Origin: SIG701 sp045611685
GTDB lineage: Bacteria > Bacillota > Clostridia > Oscillospirales > CAG-272
DNA: 64,000 nucleotides
NCBI GenBank assembly: GCA_045611685.1
Contig: JAZKXO010000003.1
Span: 1-64,000, forward strand
Direction: 5' to 3'
Each line of letters opens with the position of its first letter. Positions within the stretch are counted from its first letter, which is position 1. The notes below the pieces were generated by a model. The model saw only the letters and a list, made by a program, of their open reading frames with translations. It had not been told where the DNA came from and searched no databases. Positions 41,999-51,363 of the stretch are shown here, piece after piece. The translations under genes and the position numbers were made by a program.

Positions 41999-43057
41999 TT
42001 ATTTCACAGTTTTTGCTCCGTGGCGGAGTCTTAACTGACCGCAGGATGCGTTGATATCGCTGCCGAGCCTACGGCGGATCGTGGCGTTGATCCCGCGCCG
42101 CTCGAGCTGATCGCGGAACGCTATCGCGTTTTTTCTGGCGACGGTGGAGAGCCCGGTTTCCGAAACCTCGTTTAATAGGATCAGATTCACGTGGCAGACT
42201 GCGTGCATGCCGCCCTTGAGGCGTGCGGCAAGCGCATCGGCCTGCGCGATGGAGTCATTTTTGCCGCCGATGAGCGTATACTCGAAGGAAACGCGGCGGC
42301 CGGTCGTGGCGAAATAATCCCGACAAGCTGAGAGGAGCGCGTCAATGGGGTATTTATTATTGATTGGCATAAGCGCGCTTCTCGTCTCATCATCCGCTGC
42401 GTGGAGAGAGATGGAAAGCGTGATCGGCAGATTCTCTTCGGCGAGTTTTCTGATTTTCGGGACGATTCCGCACGTGGAGAGGGAAATGTGCCGAAGGCCG
42501 ATGTTGAGTCCGTCGGGATGACTTACGAGACGGAGAAAGCGAACGGAGTTGTCGTAGTTGTCAAGCGGCTCACCTATACCCATCATGACCACGCCGCCGA
42601 CACGCTCGCCGGTATCTCTCTCGGCCATAATCACCTGTCCGAGAATTTCCGATGCGGTAAGATCGCGCGTTTTTCCGTTTAAGGTAGAGGCACAGAAGCG
42701 GCATCCCATAAGGCATCCCGCCTGTGAGGAAACGCAGAGGGAATTGCCGTGCTCGTAGCGCATGAAAACGCTTTCCACACATTCGCCGTCAATGAGGGAA
42801 AATAGGTATTTTACCGTGCCATCAAGTTTTGAGACGAGCTTTTCTTCGATTTTCGGGAGACGGTAGTCTGTTACGGCGGCAAGCTTTTCACGGAGGTTGG
42901 CAGGCAGATTGGTCATTTCTTCAAATTGTGCGCCCTTTTGCATCCAATCATATAACTGCTTTGCGCGAAAGTCCTTCTCGCCGATGGAACGGATAAACAC
43001 TTTCAGTTCATCCGGCGTCATTGAGAGTATATCTGCTTTGGATACTGTATCCGTCAT
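41999..43057 (-). CDS. rlmN: 23S rRNA (A2503-C2) / tRNA-A37 methyltransferase RlmN
   Basis: 352 residues. The radical-SAM cluster motif CLMGCRFCAST, VVMMGIGEPLDNYD, HISLSTCGIVP and the C-terminal DINASCGQLR with the catalytic Cys are complete. It methylates A2503 and A37 using a [4Fe-4S] cluster and two SAM. Start is MTDTVSK with AAGGA upstream. It is part of the yicC-to-spoVM operon, 13 bases after rsmB. Confidence 0.97.
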   Translation of the reverse strand: MTDTVSKADILSMTPDELKVFIRSIGEKDFRAKQLYDWMQKGAQFEEMTNLPANLREKLAAVTDYRLPKIEEKLVSKLDGTVKYLFSLIDGECVESVFMRYEHGNSLCVSSQAGCLMGCRFCASTLNGKTRDLTASEILGQVIMAERDTGERVGGVVMMGIGEPLDNYDNSVRFLRLVSHPDGLNIGLRHISLSTCGIVPKIRKLAEENLPITLSISLHAADDETRSALMPINNKYPIDALLSACRDYFATTGRRVSFEYTLIGGKNDSIAQADALAARLKGGMHAVCHVNLILLNEVSETGLSTVARKNAIAFRDQLERRGINATIRRRLGSDINASCGQLRLRHGAKTVK

Positions 43058-43070
43058 AGTGAGTCCGTCC

Positions 43071-44390
43071 TTAGTTTTTCCGTATCATTTTTGCGATAAA
43101 AAATCCGTCGCATCCGTCCGTATCGGGGAAGAATGTCCGCGTGCCCGAGGGGATGTCTCCGATCTTATCAAGATAAAACGGTGCAGGGGCAAAATCGGGA
43201 TTCTCTTTGAGAAAGCGGGTAACGATTTCCTCATTCTCTTTCGGATTCAGCGTGCAGGTGGAATACACGAGCACGCCGCCCGGGCGTACGTATCGGGAAG
43301 CGCCCTTCAGAACGTCGTACTGTACGGACGGGAGAGATTGAATAGCGGAGATCGGTTTGTACTTGATATCGGGTTTTTTGCCGATCACGCCAAGCCCCGA
43401 GCAAGGGGCGTCGCAAAGAACGCGGTCAGCCGTGCCGATGAGCTCCTCACGTGGTTTTTTCGCGTTCTGCGCTTCGGCTGTGAGATTTTTGATCCCGAGC
43501 GCTTCGGCGGTGCGGCGGATGAGGGAGATCTTGTTTTCGTGCAGATCGAAAGAGTAGAGCTTGCCCTCGTTGTTCATATCAATGGCGGCGGAGAACGATT
43601 TGCCGCCCGGTGCCGCGCAGGTGTCGATCACCGTTTCCCCCGGCTTCGGGTCGAGCGCACGGACAGCCAATCGCGAGGCGGGATCCTGTACGAAGAACAA
43701 GCCGGCTTTCACGCCGTCTGCAACATGGGCGGCACTGGATACCGTTATCATATCGTCCGAAAGCGGCGAGATTTGTGGATCGGCATCTTTGAGGTAAGAA
43801 AGTGCCTCATCCATGGTCGTTTTGAGTGTGTTAACGCGAACCGTTACGGGCGTATGGCGCAGAAACGCCTCGAGAATGGCGCCTGCTTTCTTCAAACCGT
43901 AACTGTTAATAAAAAATCGGCACAGATCGGTGGGGGTGCTGTACAAAACGGAAAGGTATTCCGCGTTGTTTTCCTCTTTGGGCAAGGGGATCGTGCATCC
44001 CTCTCGCAGAAAGGTGCGGAGAATGGCGTTGATAAAGCCGCGCGTGTGCTTCGGCATAAGGGCTACGGTTTCTGAAACAGCCGCGTGCGGCGGGATCCGA
44101 TCCATAAACGCCAGCTGATAAAGGCCGAGACGGATGGCGCAGCGCACCGATTCGTCAATTTTCTCGATAGGCCGAGCGGACAGATGCGCCATTGTGTAAT
44201 CGAGTGTAATGGCGCGTTCGATCACGCCGTAGACGAGAGCGGTATACAGCCCTCGATCCGCGTCACTCATTTTCGAGTTTGAAAGAGACGCGTTAATTTC
44301 AAGATTGGCGTAACGCCCCTCTTTTTCCCACGCCAAAAGAGAGGCCATGGCGGCCGCGCGCGGATTTTCAGTCGTTCTTTCTTTATTCAT
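43071..44390 (-). CDS. rsmB: 16S rRNA (C967-C5) methyltransferase RsmB
   Basis: 439 residues. An N-terminal NusB-like RNA-binding domain (about 10-145) is followed by a SAM-dependent MTase with VIDTCAAPGGKS, RVLCDAPCSGLG and VYSTCTLNPKENE containing the two active-site Cys. It methylates C967 of 16S rRNA. Its start overlaps fmt by 8 bases. Confidence 0.95.
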   Translation of the reverse strand: MNKERTTENPRAAAMASLLAWEKEGRYANLEINASLSNSKMSDADRGLYTALVYGVIERAITLDYTMAHLSARPIEKIDESVRCAIRLGLYQLAFMDRIPPHAAVSETVALMPKHTRGFINAILRTFLREGCTIPLPKEENNAEYLSVLYSTPTDLCRFFINSYGLKKAGAILEAFLRHTPVTVRVNTLKTTMDEALSYLKDADPQISPLSDDMITVSSAAHVADGVKAGLFFVQDPASRLAVRALDPKPGETVIDTCAAPGGKSFSAAIDMNNEGKLYSFDLHENKISLIRRTAEALGIKNLTAEAQNAKKPREELIGTADRVLCDAPCSGLGVIGKKPDIKYKPISAIQSLPSVQYDVLKGASRYVRPGGVLVYSTCTLNPKENEEIVTRFLKENPDFAPAPFYLDKIGDIPSGTRTFFPDTDGCDGFFIAKMIRKN

Positions 44391-45330
44391 ACTGCGGTTG
44401 TGTCAGAACGTCACCCTCGGCGATGCCTCGTCCGTTCAGAAAAGCGGCAGCGGGCATTTTTCCTTTGCCCTCCGGCTGTACTTCGGTAATAGCGATCACG
44501 CCGTCCTTCGTCGCAACGGCAATCTTGCCGCCGGCGGTTGATAGGACCGTGCCGGGCGTTTTGTCCGTCTTTTCGTTTGTCATACGGGCGGCGAGGATCT
44601 TGAGCGTCCGTCCGCTTGGCATAAGTGCCACAGCCCCGGGGATGGGTGAAAGACCGCGGATGTGGTTGAAGACGTCCCGGAGCGGCGCGTCAAAGGATAA
44701 AGCGCAGTCTTTGTTTTCAATCTTTGCGGCGTAAGTGGAAAGAGAGTCATCCTGCGGCGTGCGGGCGGCGGTGCCGTTCTCAATGGCAAGGAGAGCATCG
44801 AGCATGGCGTGGCTGCCTGCCTCTGCCATTTTATCGTGCAGCGTTTCGAAATTGTCGTCGTCGGTGATCGGTACTTGCACTTTCAAGATCATATCGCCCG
44901 TGTCGAGACCTTCTGCCATATACATGGCGGTCACGCCGGTGAGTGTATCGCCCATGAGGATCGCGCGCTGGATCGGCGCGGCACCGCGGTGGCGGGGAAG
45001 AAGCGATCCGTGGGCGTTGATACATCCGTACTTAGGATAATCGAGAATATACGACGGCAGAATTTTTCCGTAAGCTGCAACAACGATTATTTCGGGATCA
45101 ATAGCGGCAAGCGTATCGGCAAAAACCCCGTTTTTCATCGTTTCGGGCTGATATACGGGTATGCCCGCTTCGATGGCGTACTCCTTTACGGGGGGCGGCG
45201 TCAGGATCTTTTTGCGCCCTTTCGGCTTGTCCGGCTGGGTTACGACAGCCGCGATCTCGTGTCCGTTCTCATGGAGCGCTTCGAGAATCGTTCTGGCGAA
45301 GTCCGGCGTTCCCATAAATAAAACTTTCAT
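44383..45330 (-). CDS. fmt: Methionyl-tRNA formyltransferase
   Basis: 315 residues. Motifs MGTPDFA at the N-terminus, NAHGSLLPRHRGAAPIQRAI (active-site Asn/His) and LDTGDMI are standard; the C-terminal domain binds tRNA. It uses 10-formyl-THF, the product of fhs, to formylate initiator Met-tRNA. It overlaps rsmB and follows def by 19 bases. Confidence 0.96.
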   Translation of the reverse strand: MKVLFMGTPDFARTILEALHENGHEIAAVVTQPDKPKGRKKILTPPPVKEYAIEAGIPVYQPETMKNGVFADTLAAIDPEIIVVAAYGKILPSYILDYPKYGCINAHGSLLPRHRGAAPIQRAILMGDTLTGVTAMYMAEGLDTGDMILKVQVPITDDDNFETLHDKMAEAGSHAMLDALLAIENGTAARTPQDDSLSTYAAKIENKDCALSFDAPLRDVFNHIRGLSPIPGAVALMPSGRTLKILAARMTNEKTDKTPGTVLSTAGGKIAVATKDGVIAITEVQPEGKGKMPAAAFLNGRGIAEGDVLTQPQYE

Positions 45331-45349
45331 TCGTTTATCCCTTCGTTAG

Positions 45350-45829
45350 TCAGCCGATGTTTTCCTTGATCTCCTCGGGCGTCAGCATATGAACGGCATT
45401 ATCCTTGAAGAGTACACCGTCCAGATGATCGATCTCGTGGCAGAATGCGCGTGCGAGAAGACCTGTGCCGGTAACCGTGTACGTCTCTCCGTTTCGGTTC
45501 ATGGCGCGGACGGTTACCTTCATCGGGCGATCGGTGATGCCCCACTGTTCGGGCACGGAAAGGCAGCCTTCCAGCTCGTTCTGCTTACCCTCACGTTCAA
45601 TGATTTCGGGGTTGATGAGTTCGTACAGCTGACCGTCCACCACCTCTACAAGAGCGATACGGCGGAGTACGCCGACCTGCGGTGCGGCGAGACCGACGCC
45701 GTTTGCATCGTGGAGGGTTTCGAGCATATCGTCGAGAAGCTGAAGGATTCGGGGGGTGATCGCCTCAACGGGGCGGCAGATTTTACGGAGAACTTCGTCT
45801 CCCTCTTTTACTATATTCAAAATAGCCAT
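45350..45829 (-). CDS. def: Peptide deformylase
   Basis: 159 residues. The three family motifs are GVGLAAPQVG, EGCLSVPE and HEIDHLDG, giving the Cys-His-His metal site and catalytic Glu. It removes the N-formyl group from new proteins and is paired with fmt in the usual order. Confidence 0.97.
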   Translation of the reverse strand: MAILNIVKEGDEVLRKICRPVEAITPRILQLLDDMLETLHDANGVGLAAPQVGVLRRIALVEVVDGQLYELINPEIIEREGKQNELEGCLSVPEQWGITDRPMKVTVRAMNRNGETYTVTGTGLLARAFCHEIDHLDGVLFKDNAVHMLTPEEIKENIG

Positions 45830-45851
45830 AATAACATCCTCGCTTTTAAAA

Positions 45852-48374
45852 TCAAAGTGTATTGGGGTTCAGATCTGCCGAGATAGTGAGCCGCTTTCCT
45901 GTGCCTTTGCCGAATTCGGTCAGTATATCGGAGATAAACTGACGGGCACGTCGGTTCAGCCGGCACTTAATAACTATGCGGTTGCGGCAAACGCCCTGAA
46001 TCTTGTATACGGGCGCTTCAAACGGGCCGAACAGAATCATTTTTATATCCGCGTATTGGCCCGATACCGCCGCCGTGATCCACTCGCGAAGTCGCACGGT
46101 GGCACTTCCGAGGAGCGCTTCGTCGCGGCTCGATAGAGTGATGACGGCAATATCGCAGAACGGCGGGAAGAGAAGTGACTCTCTGACGCGGATCTCGCGG
46201 CGGTAAAATTCCTTGTAATCCTGGTTGGCGGCAAGCGTCAAAACGTCGTTTGACGGGTTGAACGTCTGCACGACGGCAGTCCCCGGTTTATCGGCTCTGC
46301 CGGCTCTGCCGATCACCTGCGTGAGCATAGAGAACGTGCGCTCCGAGGCGCGGTAGTCGTCGAGATACAAAGACGCGTCTGCGTTTATGACACCCACGAG
46401 AGTAACGGCGGGGAAGTCGTGTCCTTTCGTTACCATTTGCGTGCCGAGAAGCACGTCGGCGTCCCCTTTTCGGAATGAGCCTAAAATCTCCTCGTGCGAG
46501 AATTTCGTCTGCGTCGTGTCCATATCCATGCGAATCACGCGCGGGGACGGGGTGAGGTTTTTGAGTTCTCCCTCCACCATCTGTGTGCCGTATCCGCGGA
46601 AATGGAAATGCACGCTCTCGCACGCGGGGCATTTATCGGGCACGCGGGATCTGTAACCGCAGTAGTGGCAGGTCAGTACACCGTTTTCCGTTCTCGTCTG
46701 GCGGTATTCCTCCGCCGTTTCACTCTCGCCGAGCGGTCGGAAGACGTGGTAGGTAAGAGAGACGGAGCAATTAGGACATTTGAGCGCCTCACCGCAGGTG
46801 CGGCACGTGATAAAACTATTGTATCCGCGCCGATTGAGAAACAGGATCGCCTGCTCGGAGGCAGAGACCGTTTCTGCAAGGCGTTCTTTAAGGAGCGATC
46901 CCAGGGGCGAGGACGCGCCGCCCGCCGGCTCACCGCGCATATCGGTGATAACGACGTGCGGAAGCGTTGCTTTGCCGTATCGCTTTTTCATCTCAATGAG
47001 CGTGTATTTGCCGCTCATCGCCTTGTAATAACTGGCGACGGACGGGGTAGCGGATGCAAGGAGCATGAGGGCGTTGTGCCGTCCGCACCTAAAGCGCGCG
47101 ATATCGTGGGCAAGATATTTTGGGTTCGTGTCGGATTTGTAGGTGTGCTCCTGCTCCTCGTCGATGACGATAAGGCCGATGTTCGAAAGCGGAGCAAAAA
47201 CGGCAGAGCGTGTGCCGATGACCACGTCGGCGAGTCCGTCGCGGATACGCCGCCACGCATCGTACCGTTCTCCCGCGGAAAGGGAGGAATGAATGACGGC
47301 AACGCGGTCGCCGTACCGTGCGAGGAAGATGCCGACCATCTGCGGCGTGAGCGAAATTTCGGGGATGAGAACGATAGCACCGCGCCCATCAAGGCGCACG
47401 CGGTCGATCATAGAAAGGATCACACGCGTTTTTCCGCTGCCGGTGACGCCGTGCAGGAGCGCCGCTTTCGGCTCACCCGATCCGTACAGCGACGTGAGCG
47501 TGTCATACGCTGTCTTTTGTTCTTCGGAGAGCGGACTGTCGCCGACGTCGGGCGGCGTTTGTCTTTCGGAGAACGGGTTGCGGAAGTCATCCTCGAGCCG
47601 TTCGGTAATGAGACCTTTTTTGAGAAGAGCGGTGATCTGCACGCGGGAGGTTCCCGTGAGTGCTATGAGATCCGCTTCGAGCATCTCGCCGTTTTTGAAA
47701 AGGCTTTGTAAAATTTCAGCTTGTGCTTTGGAGCGCTGCTGACGAAGCGCATCGCTAAAGGATTTTTGATCGGAAACAGTGGAAGACAGTACATAGAAGC
47801 GGCGGTAGCGCTCATTTTTCTTTTCGCGCACTTCCGTTTCTCTCGCGAGAAGGCCTGCACGTACGAGCGCCGCTAAGAGGTCCGCGCATTCCGTCCCGAA
47901 TTCCGCTCTCAGTCGTGTCCCGGAGACGCGTCCTCTTGCCGCGATAAAGGAGTAAACGAACGATGCTTTATCAACGAGTTTTTGTAACTTCGGCTCGGCA
48001 TCCTCGAGGGGGCACGCGGTGTAGTATTCCGTGCTTTTGGAAATGGCGGCTGTGGGGATCACCGTTCTGACGGCATCGCCGACGGTACAGAGCGTGTAAT
48101 CCTTCATAAAGGTGCACAGCGCCAGCATTTCCTCGGTGAGAACGGTTCCGTTTTCCGAAAGGGAAAGGATCGGCTTTACGTGCTCGCGCGCGGAATCTGT
48201 TTTGAGTTCCACGACGACCGCCGGCACCTTGCGGTTGGATACACCGTAGGGAACGCTTACGAGCATACCGCGCCTGATACTGTCCGACAGTTCTGCGGGC
48301 ACGTAATAATCGTACGGCCGATCGGCGTGATACGGCACGTCAAGAATATGGACGGTAGCAAAAAGCTCGCTCAT
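45852..48374 (-). CDS. priA: Primosomal replication-restart helicase PriA
   Basis: 840 residues. The N-terminal 3'-DNA-binding domain is followed by a superfamily 2 helicase core with LHGVTGSGKT, DEEQEH and a zinc region of paired CxxC motifs (CRTCGEALKCPNC, CHYCG, CPAC), and the SQVIGRAGRAD-type motif VI. It reloads DnaB (19.8 kb) at collapsed forks. AAAGGAG precedes ATG. It follows rpoZ by 78 bases. Confidence 0.96.
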   Translation of the reverse strand: MSELFATVHILDVPYHADRPYDYYVPAELSDSIRRGMLVSVPYGVSNRKVPAVVVELKTDSAREHVKPILSLSENGTVLTEEMLALCTFMKDYTLCTVGDAVRTVIPTAAISKSTEYYTACPLEDAEPKLQKLVDKASFVYSFIAARGRVSGTRLRAEFGTECADLLAALVRAGLLARETEVREKKNERYRRFYVLSSTVSDQKSFSDALRQQRSKAQAEILQSLFKNGEMLEADLIALTGTSRVQITALLKKGLITERLEDDFRNPFSERQTPPDVGDSPLSEEQKTAYDTLTSLYGSGEPKAALLHGVTGSGKTRVILSMIDRVRLDGRGAIVLIPEISLTPQMVGIFLARYGDRVAVIHSSLSAGERYDAWRRIRDGLADVVIGTRSAVFAPLSNIGLIVIDEEQEHTYKSDTNPKYLAHDIARFRCGRHNALMLLASATPSVASYYKAMSGKYTLIEMKKRYGKATLPHVVITDMRGEPAGGASSPLGSLLKERLAETVSASEQAILFLNRRGYNSFITCRTCGEALKCPNCSVSLTYHVFRPLGESETAEEYRQTRTENGVLTCHYCGYRSRVPDKCPACESVHFHFRGYGTQMVEGELKNLTPSPRVIRMDMDTTQTKFSHEEILGSFRKGDADVLLGTQMVTKGHDFPAVTLVGVINADASLYLDDYRASERTFSMLTQVIGRAGRADKPGTAVVQTFNPSNDVLTLAANQDYKEFYRREIRVRESLLFPPFCDIAVITLSSRDEALLGSATVRLREWITAAVSGQYADIKMILFGPFEAPVYKIQGVCRNRIVIKCRLNRRARQFISDILTEFGKGTGKRLTISADLNPNTL

Positions 48375-48416
48375 GGTGATCTCCTTTCCTCATATTTTCG
48401 GCATTCGGATAAAAGT

Positions 48417-48443
48417 CATGCCTGCCGCCCCGCGGCAGGCATG
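48417..48443 (-). terminator. Strong hairpin between rpoZ and priA
   Basis: Perfect 12-bp stem CATGCCTGCCGC/GCGGCAGGCATG with a 3-base loop, on the minus strand followed by ACTTTTATCC. The U-run is weak, so partial termination or mRNA processing inside the operon is more likely than a full stop. Confidence 0.55.
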
Positions 48444-48452
48444 GTGTAATCT

Positions 48453-48770
48453 TTAGGGATTTACTTCTTCGGCCTCTTGGGCGGCGGTTTCTTCAACCGG
48501 AACGTCCTCGCCCTCGGCAACGATGGCGAACTCACCCTCGTGGATACGGTTGATTGCTGTCTTTACAGCCTTTTCGTCTCTGTATTCACGCTTGATCATG
48601 GAAATAAGACTTTTGTCCGTTTCTTTGTTGGCGATCAGCTTTTCAGCGTATTCGCGCTGCTTTACGTATTCATCCGTGAGGATGCGGGCGCACTTTGATG
48701 TTGCGATAACGAGCGTGTAACGATTAAATTTTCCGTTTTTGGACAGATCGCTGTTGGACGGATAGATCAT
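48453..48770 (-). CDS. rpoZ: RNA polymerase omega subunit
   Basis: 105 residues. The omega-like N-terminus SNSDLSKNGKFNRYTLVIATSKCAR and the middle KPVKTAI-type helix (DEKAVKTAINRIHEGEF) are conserved; the C-terminal 30 residues are acidic and variable. Omega stabilises the polymerase core. Its position after gmk is standard. Confidence 0.92.
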   Translation of the reverse strand: MIYPSNSDLSKNGKFNRYTLVIATSKCARILTDEYVKQREYAEKLIANKETDKSLISMIKREYRDEKAVKTAINRIHEGEFAIVAEGEDVPVEETAAQEAEEVNP

Positions 48771-48834
48771 AGTATTCCTCTTTCTCCCGTTACGGGTATC
48801 AGTCGTTTATATGGATGTACAAATTTTTCTGTTA

Positions 48835-49449
48835 TTATTCGTTAAAAAAGGAGTCGGTAGTGTCTTTCATGCGGGGGGAGCGGTGGTGCTCCGCCGAGAG
48901 AATTTCTCGGATGAGGGCGGCGCATTTCTCCGCACCGTCATTCTCGTTCACGACGACGTAATCGTACCGCTCGGCGAGAGTGAGCTCATCACGTGCGCGT
49001 GCGAGGCGGGTTTTGATAACGTCATCCGTCTCCGTGCCGCGGCCGCGGAGTCTTGCCTCCAGCGTTTTGCCGTCCGGCGGCAAGAGCATAATGGTGAGAG
49101 CATCGGGGAACTGCTTTTTCACCTGCATGGCGCCGTCCGTCTCGATCTCCAAAATCAGATCGTGGCCGGCGGAGAGCACCCGATCCGCTTCGGATTTGAG
49201 AGTGCCGTAATAGTTGCCGCAGTACATAGTGTGCTCTAAAATTTCACCGTGTGCCAAAGCTTCCTCGAAATCGTCGCGTGTCATGAAGTAATACTGCACG
49301 CCGTCCTCCTCACCGGGGCGCGGAGAGCGCGTAGTGGCAGATACGGAAAAGCCGAGATCGGGGAGCATTTCACGGAGAAGCTTTACAACGGTGCCCTTGC
49401 CGCTTCCGGCAGGCCCCGAGATTACAATAAGAAGTCCGTCTTTACTCAT
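48835..49449 (-). CDS. gmk: Guanylate kinase
   Basis: 204 residues from ATG 49449 (GAGGA upstream). P-loop SGPAGSGKGTVVKLL, the TRSPRPGEEDGVQYYF GMP-binding segment and RLARARDELTLAERYDYVV are diagnostic. It makes GDP from GMP. Its start overlaps the remA stop by 8 bases. Confidence 0.96.
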   Translation of the reverse strand: MSKDGLLIVISGPAGSGKGTVVKLLREMLPDLGFSVSATTRSPRPGEEDGVQYYFMTRDDFEEALAHGEILEHTMYCGNYYGTLKSEADRVLSAGHDLILEIETDGAMQVKKQFPDALTIMLLPPDGKTLEARLRGRGTETDDVIKTRLARARDELTLAERYDYVVVNENDGAEKCAALIREILSAEHHRSPRMKDTTDSFFNE

Positions 49450-49723
49450 GTGCTTCCTCACTTTGTTCGTCGGCGGTTTGATCTTCCGAATTTCCGCTCA
49501 TACGTGCGGCGAGCGTTTCGGCAGGCAGGGCAGAAAGAATGACGTGATCGCTGTCCATAATGAGCACCGACTTCGTTTTTTTGCCGCAGGTGCAGTCGAT
49601 AGCGCGTCCGGTCTCGCGGCTGTCCTGGATGAGCCGCTTGATCGGTGCGGATTCGGGGGAAGCCAAAGCCACGATCCGCTCGGCGGAGATCATATTGGAA
49701 AAACCGATGTTAATAAATCTCAT
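49442..49723 (-). CDS. remA: RemA/DUF370-family regulator
   Basis: 93 residues. FINIGFSNMISAERIVALASPESAPIKRLIQ and GRAIDCTCGKKTKSVLIMDSDH match the DUF370/RemA DNA-binding fold (first 80 residues), with an extra acidic tail. In Bacillus RemA activates matrix genes; here it is in the yicC-gmk position where DUF370 genes are found in most Firmicutes. A role in matrix or exopolysaccharide regulation would link to region 1, but this is inference. Confidence 0.88.
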   Translation of the reverse strand: MRFINIGFSNMISAERIVALASPESAPIKRLIQDSRETGRAIDCTCGKKTKSVLIMDSDHVILSALPAETLAARMSGNSEDQTADEQSEEAHE

Positions 49724-49734
49724 ACTGTTAAACC

Positions 49735-50628
49735 TTATTCAATGTTCTGGATCTGTTCACGGATTTTTTCAAGTTCGCTCTTCATATCGACGACGAGGCG
49801 TGCGATGGCGGCGTTGTTGGCCTTGGAACCGATCGTGTTCGTTTCACGGTTCATTTCCTGGAGTAAGAAGTCGAGCTTGCGTCCTGCCGGTTCCGGGCTC
49901 TCAAGAATTTCCGCGAGAGCGGAGAAGTGGGAGTTCAGTCTTACGAGTTCCTCGTCGATCGCGGCGCGGTCGGCAAAAATGGCGACCTCGGTGAGGATGC
50001 GCTGTTCGTCGATCTGAATGGTGTAATTTTCGAGCAGTTGGTGGATACGCGTGTCAAGCTTCGCCTTGTAGCCGTCGATATCCTTTTCGGAGAGGATTTT
50101 CACCTCGGCGGCGCACGCCTTGATCTTTTCCGCTTTGGCGAGAATGTCGACTTTGAGATTTTCGCCCTCACGTTCTCTTGCAGAGAGGAAGGCGTCAATC
50201 GCAGACGAGAGAACGGCTTTGATGTCGTTCCAGTCACGCTCCATATCGTCTTCCGGCTTCTTGACAAGGAAGAGGTCGCGGTTGCCCGCCACGGACATAA
50301 CGGAAATATCGTCCTTGAGACCAAAACGGTCGCGCAGGGTGTAGAGCGCATTAAGATAGGATTCTGTAAGCGCTCCGTCAAGAGTGATCTGCATACCGTC
50401 CTGCTCGAGCACGTCGATGCCGATATATACTTCAATTTTGCCACGGACGATACCGCGCTCCGTCAGATACGCCTTGATCTTTTCCTCAAGGAAAGAGTAG
50501 GCGCGGGGAAGACGTACGCTGCAGTCCAGAAAACGGCTGTTTACACTTTTGATTTCGGCTGTAATATCCTTCGATCCGGAGGCGGAGAGTGCCCTTGCCC
50601 GACCGAAAGCAGTCATACTTTTAAGCAT
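49735..50628 (-). CDS. yicC: YicC-family endoribonuclease
   Basis: 297 residues from ATG 50628 (MLKSMTAFGRA, the family start). The N-terminal domain has EIKSVNSRFLDCSVRLPRAYSFLE and the C-terminal domain ends in the DUF1732 block LDFLLQEMNRETNTIGSKAN. YicC proteins are hexameric endoribonucleases that act on small RNAs. First gene of the long operon, with a consensus promoter upstream. Confidence 0.92.
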   Translation of the reverse strand: MLKSMTAFGRARALSASGSKDITAEIKSVNSRFLDCSVRLPRAYSFLEEKIKAYLTERGIVRGKIEVYIGIDVLEQDGMQITLDGALTESYLNALYTLRDRFGLKDDISVMSVAGNRDLFLVKKPEDDMERDWNDIKAVLSSAIDAFLSAREREGENLKVDILAKAEKIKACAAEVKILSEKDIDGYKAKLDTRIHQLLENYTIQIDEQRILTEVAIFADRAAIDEELVRLNSHFSALAEILESPEPAGRKLDFLLQEMNRETNTIGSKANNAAIARLVVDMKSELEKIREQIQNIE

Positions 50629-50681
50629 TTGTTTCAAAGTCCTTTTTAGGCGCATTTTTTATATAAAGATATACTGAATAT

Positions 50682-50711
50682 ATTATAATCCATTTTCGCG
50701 CTCTTTGTCAA
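50682..50711 (-). promoter_or_regulatory. Main promoter of the yicC-to-spoVM operon
   Basis: Minus-strand TTGACA (50706-50711), 18-base spacer, TATAAT (50682-50687), about 55 bases upstream of yicC. Confidence 0.85.
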
Positions 50712-50740
50712 CTTTATCCGTATATTTTTGGCAAAAACAT

Positions 50741-50775
50741 AAAAAACAGGCGTATTTTACGCCTGTTTTTTGCTA
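50741..50775 (-). terminator. Terminator after the membrane protein gene
   Basis: AAAAAACAGGCGTA/TACGCCTGTTTTTT stem of 14 bp with 3-base loop and T-runs on both strands, 30 bases after the gene ending at 50805. Confidence 0.85.
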
Positions 50776-50804
50776 TTTGTGTAACGATTCTAAAAGGTCG
50801 TCCG

Positions 50805-51350
50805 TCAGTCGCGGAGATTTTTAATTTTGAGGCGCCGTCTGAGACGAATGAGGTACGTCGTAATACACGCAGTAAGGCAGAGATCGTACAGGACGAACAC
50901 GATGACGGCGAGTACCGTTTCGACGATCGCCAAGCCGTATCCCGCACCGGTCAGCCCCAGCACCTTTTGGGCGATGAGGACAAAGAGAAACTGCTCGGCC
51001 GTAAAGAACAAAATTTTCAAAGCCCAACCGGCAATCGGGCGGAGTTTTTCAAGCCCTGCCTTCACGATTGGGTAAAACCCGCCGAGGAGATACAAAAGCG
51101 CCGCGGATTTCGAGGGGAGAAAGAGAAACGAAAGAAGGGAGGTAGCCGCCCAGACGAGCCATGCCCACGGGATGCTGATCTCGATAACCGCAAATACGAT
51201 ACAGAGGGAGGAAAGGAGCATCATCGTGAGATCAAGGATCTCCGTGAGAGCGCCGACGAGCATAAAAACGACGCCCCAAGCGGTCAAAAAACTGCATACG
51301 GCGAGCCGCCGCGTGGTGAGCGCGCCTTTCGTCAAAAATGGTTTTTTCAT
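50805..51350 (-). CDS. Integral membrane protein, function unknown
   Basis: 181 residues. Five to six hydrophobic helices (VCSFLTAWGVVFMLVGALTE, LTMMLLSSLCIVFAVIEI, WLVWAATSLLSFLFLP and two more) and a basic C-terminus (LIRLRRRLKIKNLRD). The overall layout, with a short helix-rich S-component-like pattern, recalls ECF-type or YccF-like proteins, but no family is recognised. It has a weak GGAG site and is downstream of the DnaJ-like gene, 13 bases after that gene's stop, so may be co-expressed. Confidence 0.7.
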   Translation of the reverse strand: MKKPFLTKGALTTRRLAVCSFLTAWGVVFMLVGALTEILDLTMMLLSSLCIVFAVIEISIPWAWLVWAATSLLSFLFLPSKSAALLYLLGGFYPIVKAGLEKLRPIAGWALKILFFTAEQFLFVLIAQKVLGLTGAGYGLAIVETVLAVIVFVLYDLCLTACITTYLIRLRRRLKIKNLRD

Positions 51351-51363
51351 TGGGCTTTCTCCG

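Noticed and set aside
46494..47711. Plus-strand frame of 405 codons opposite priA
   Set aside because: Antisense to PriA helicase and zinc motifs; no ribosome binding site.
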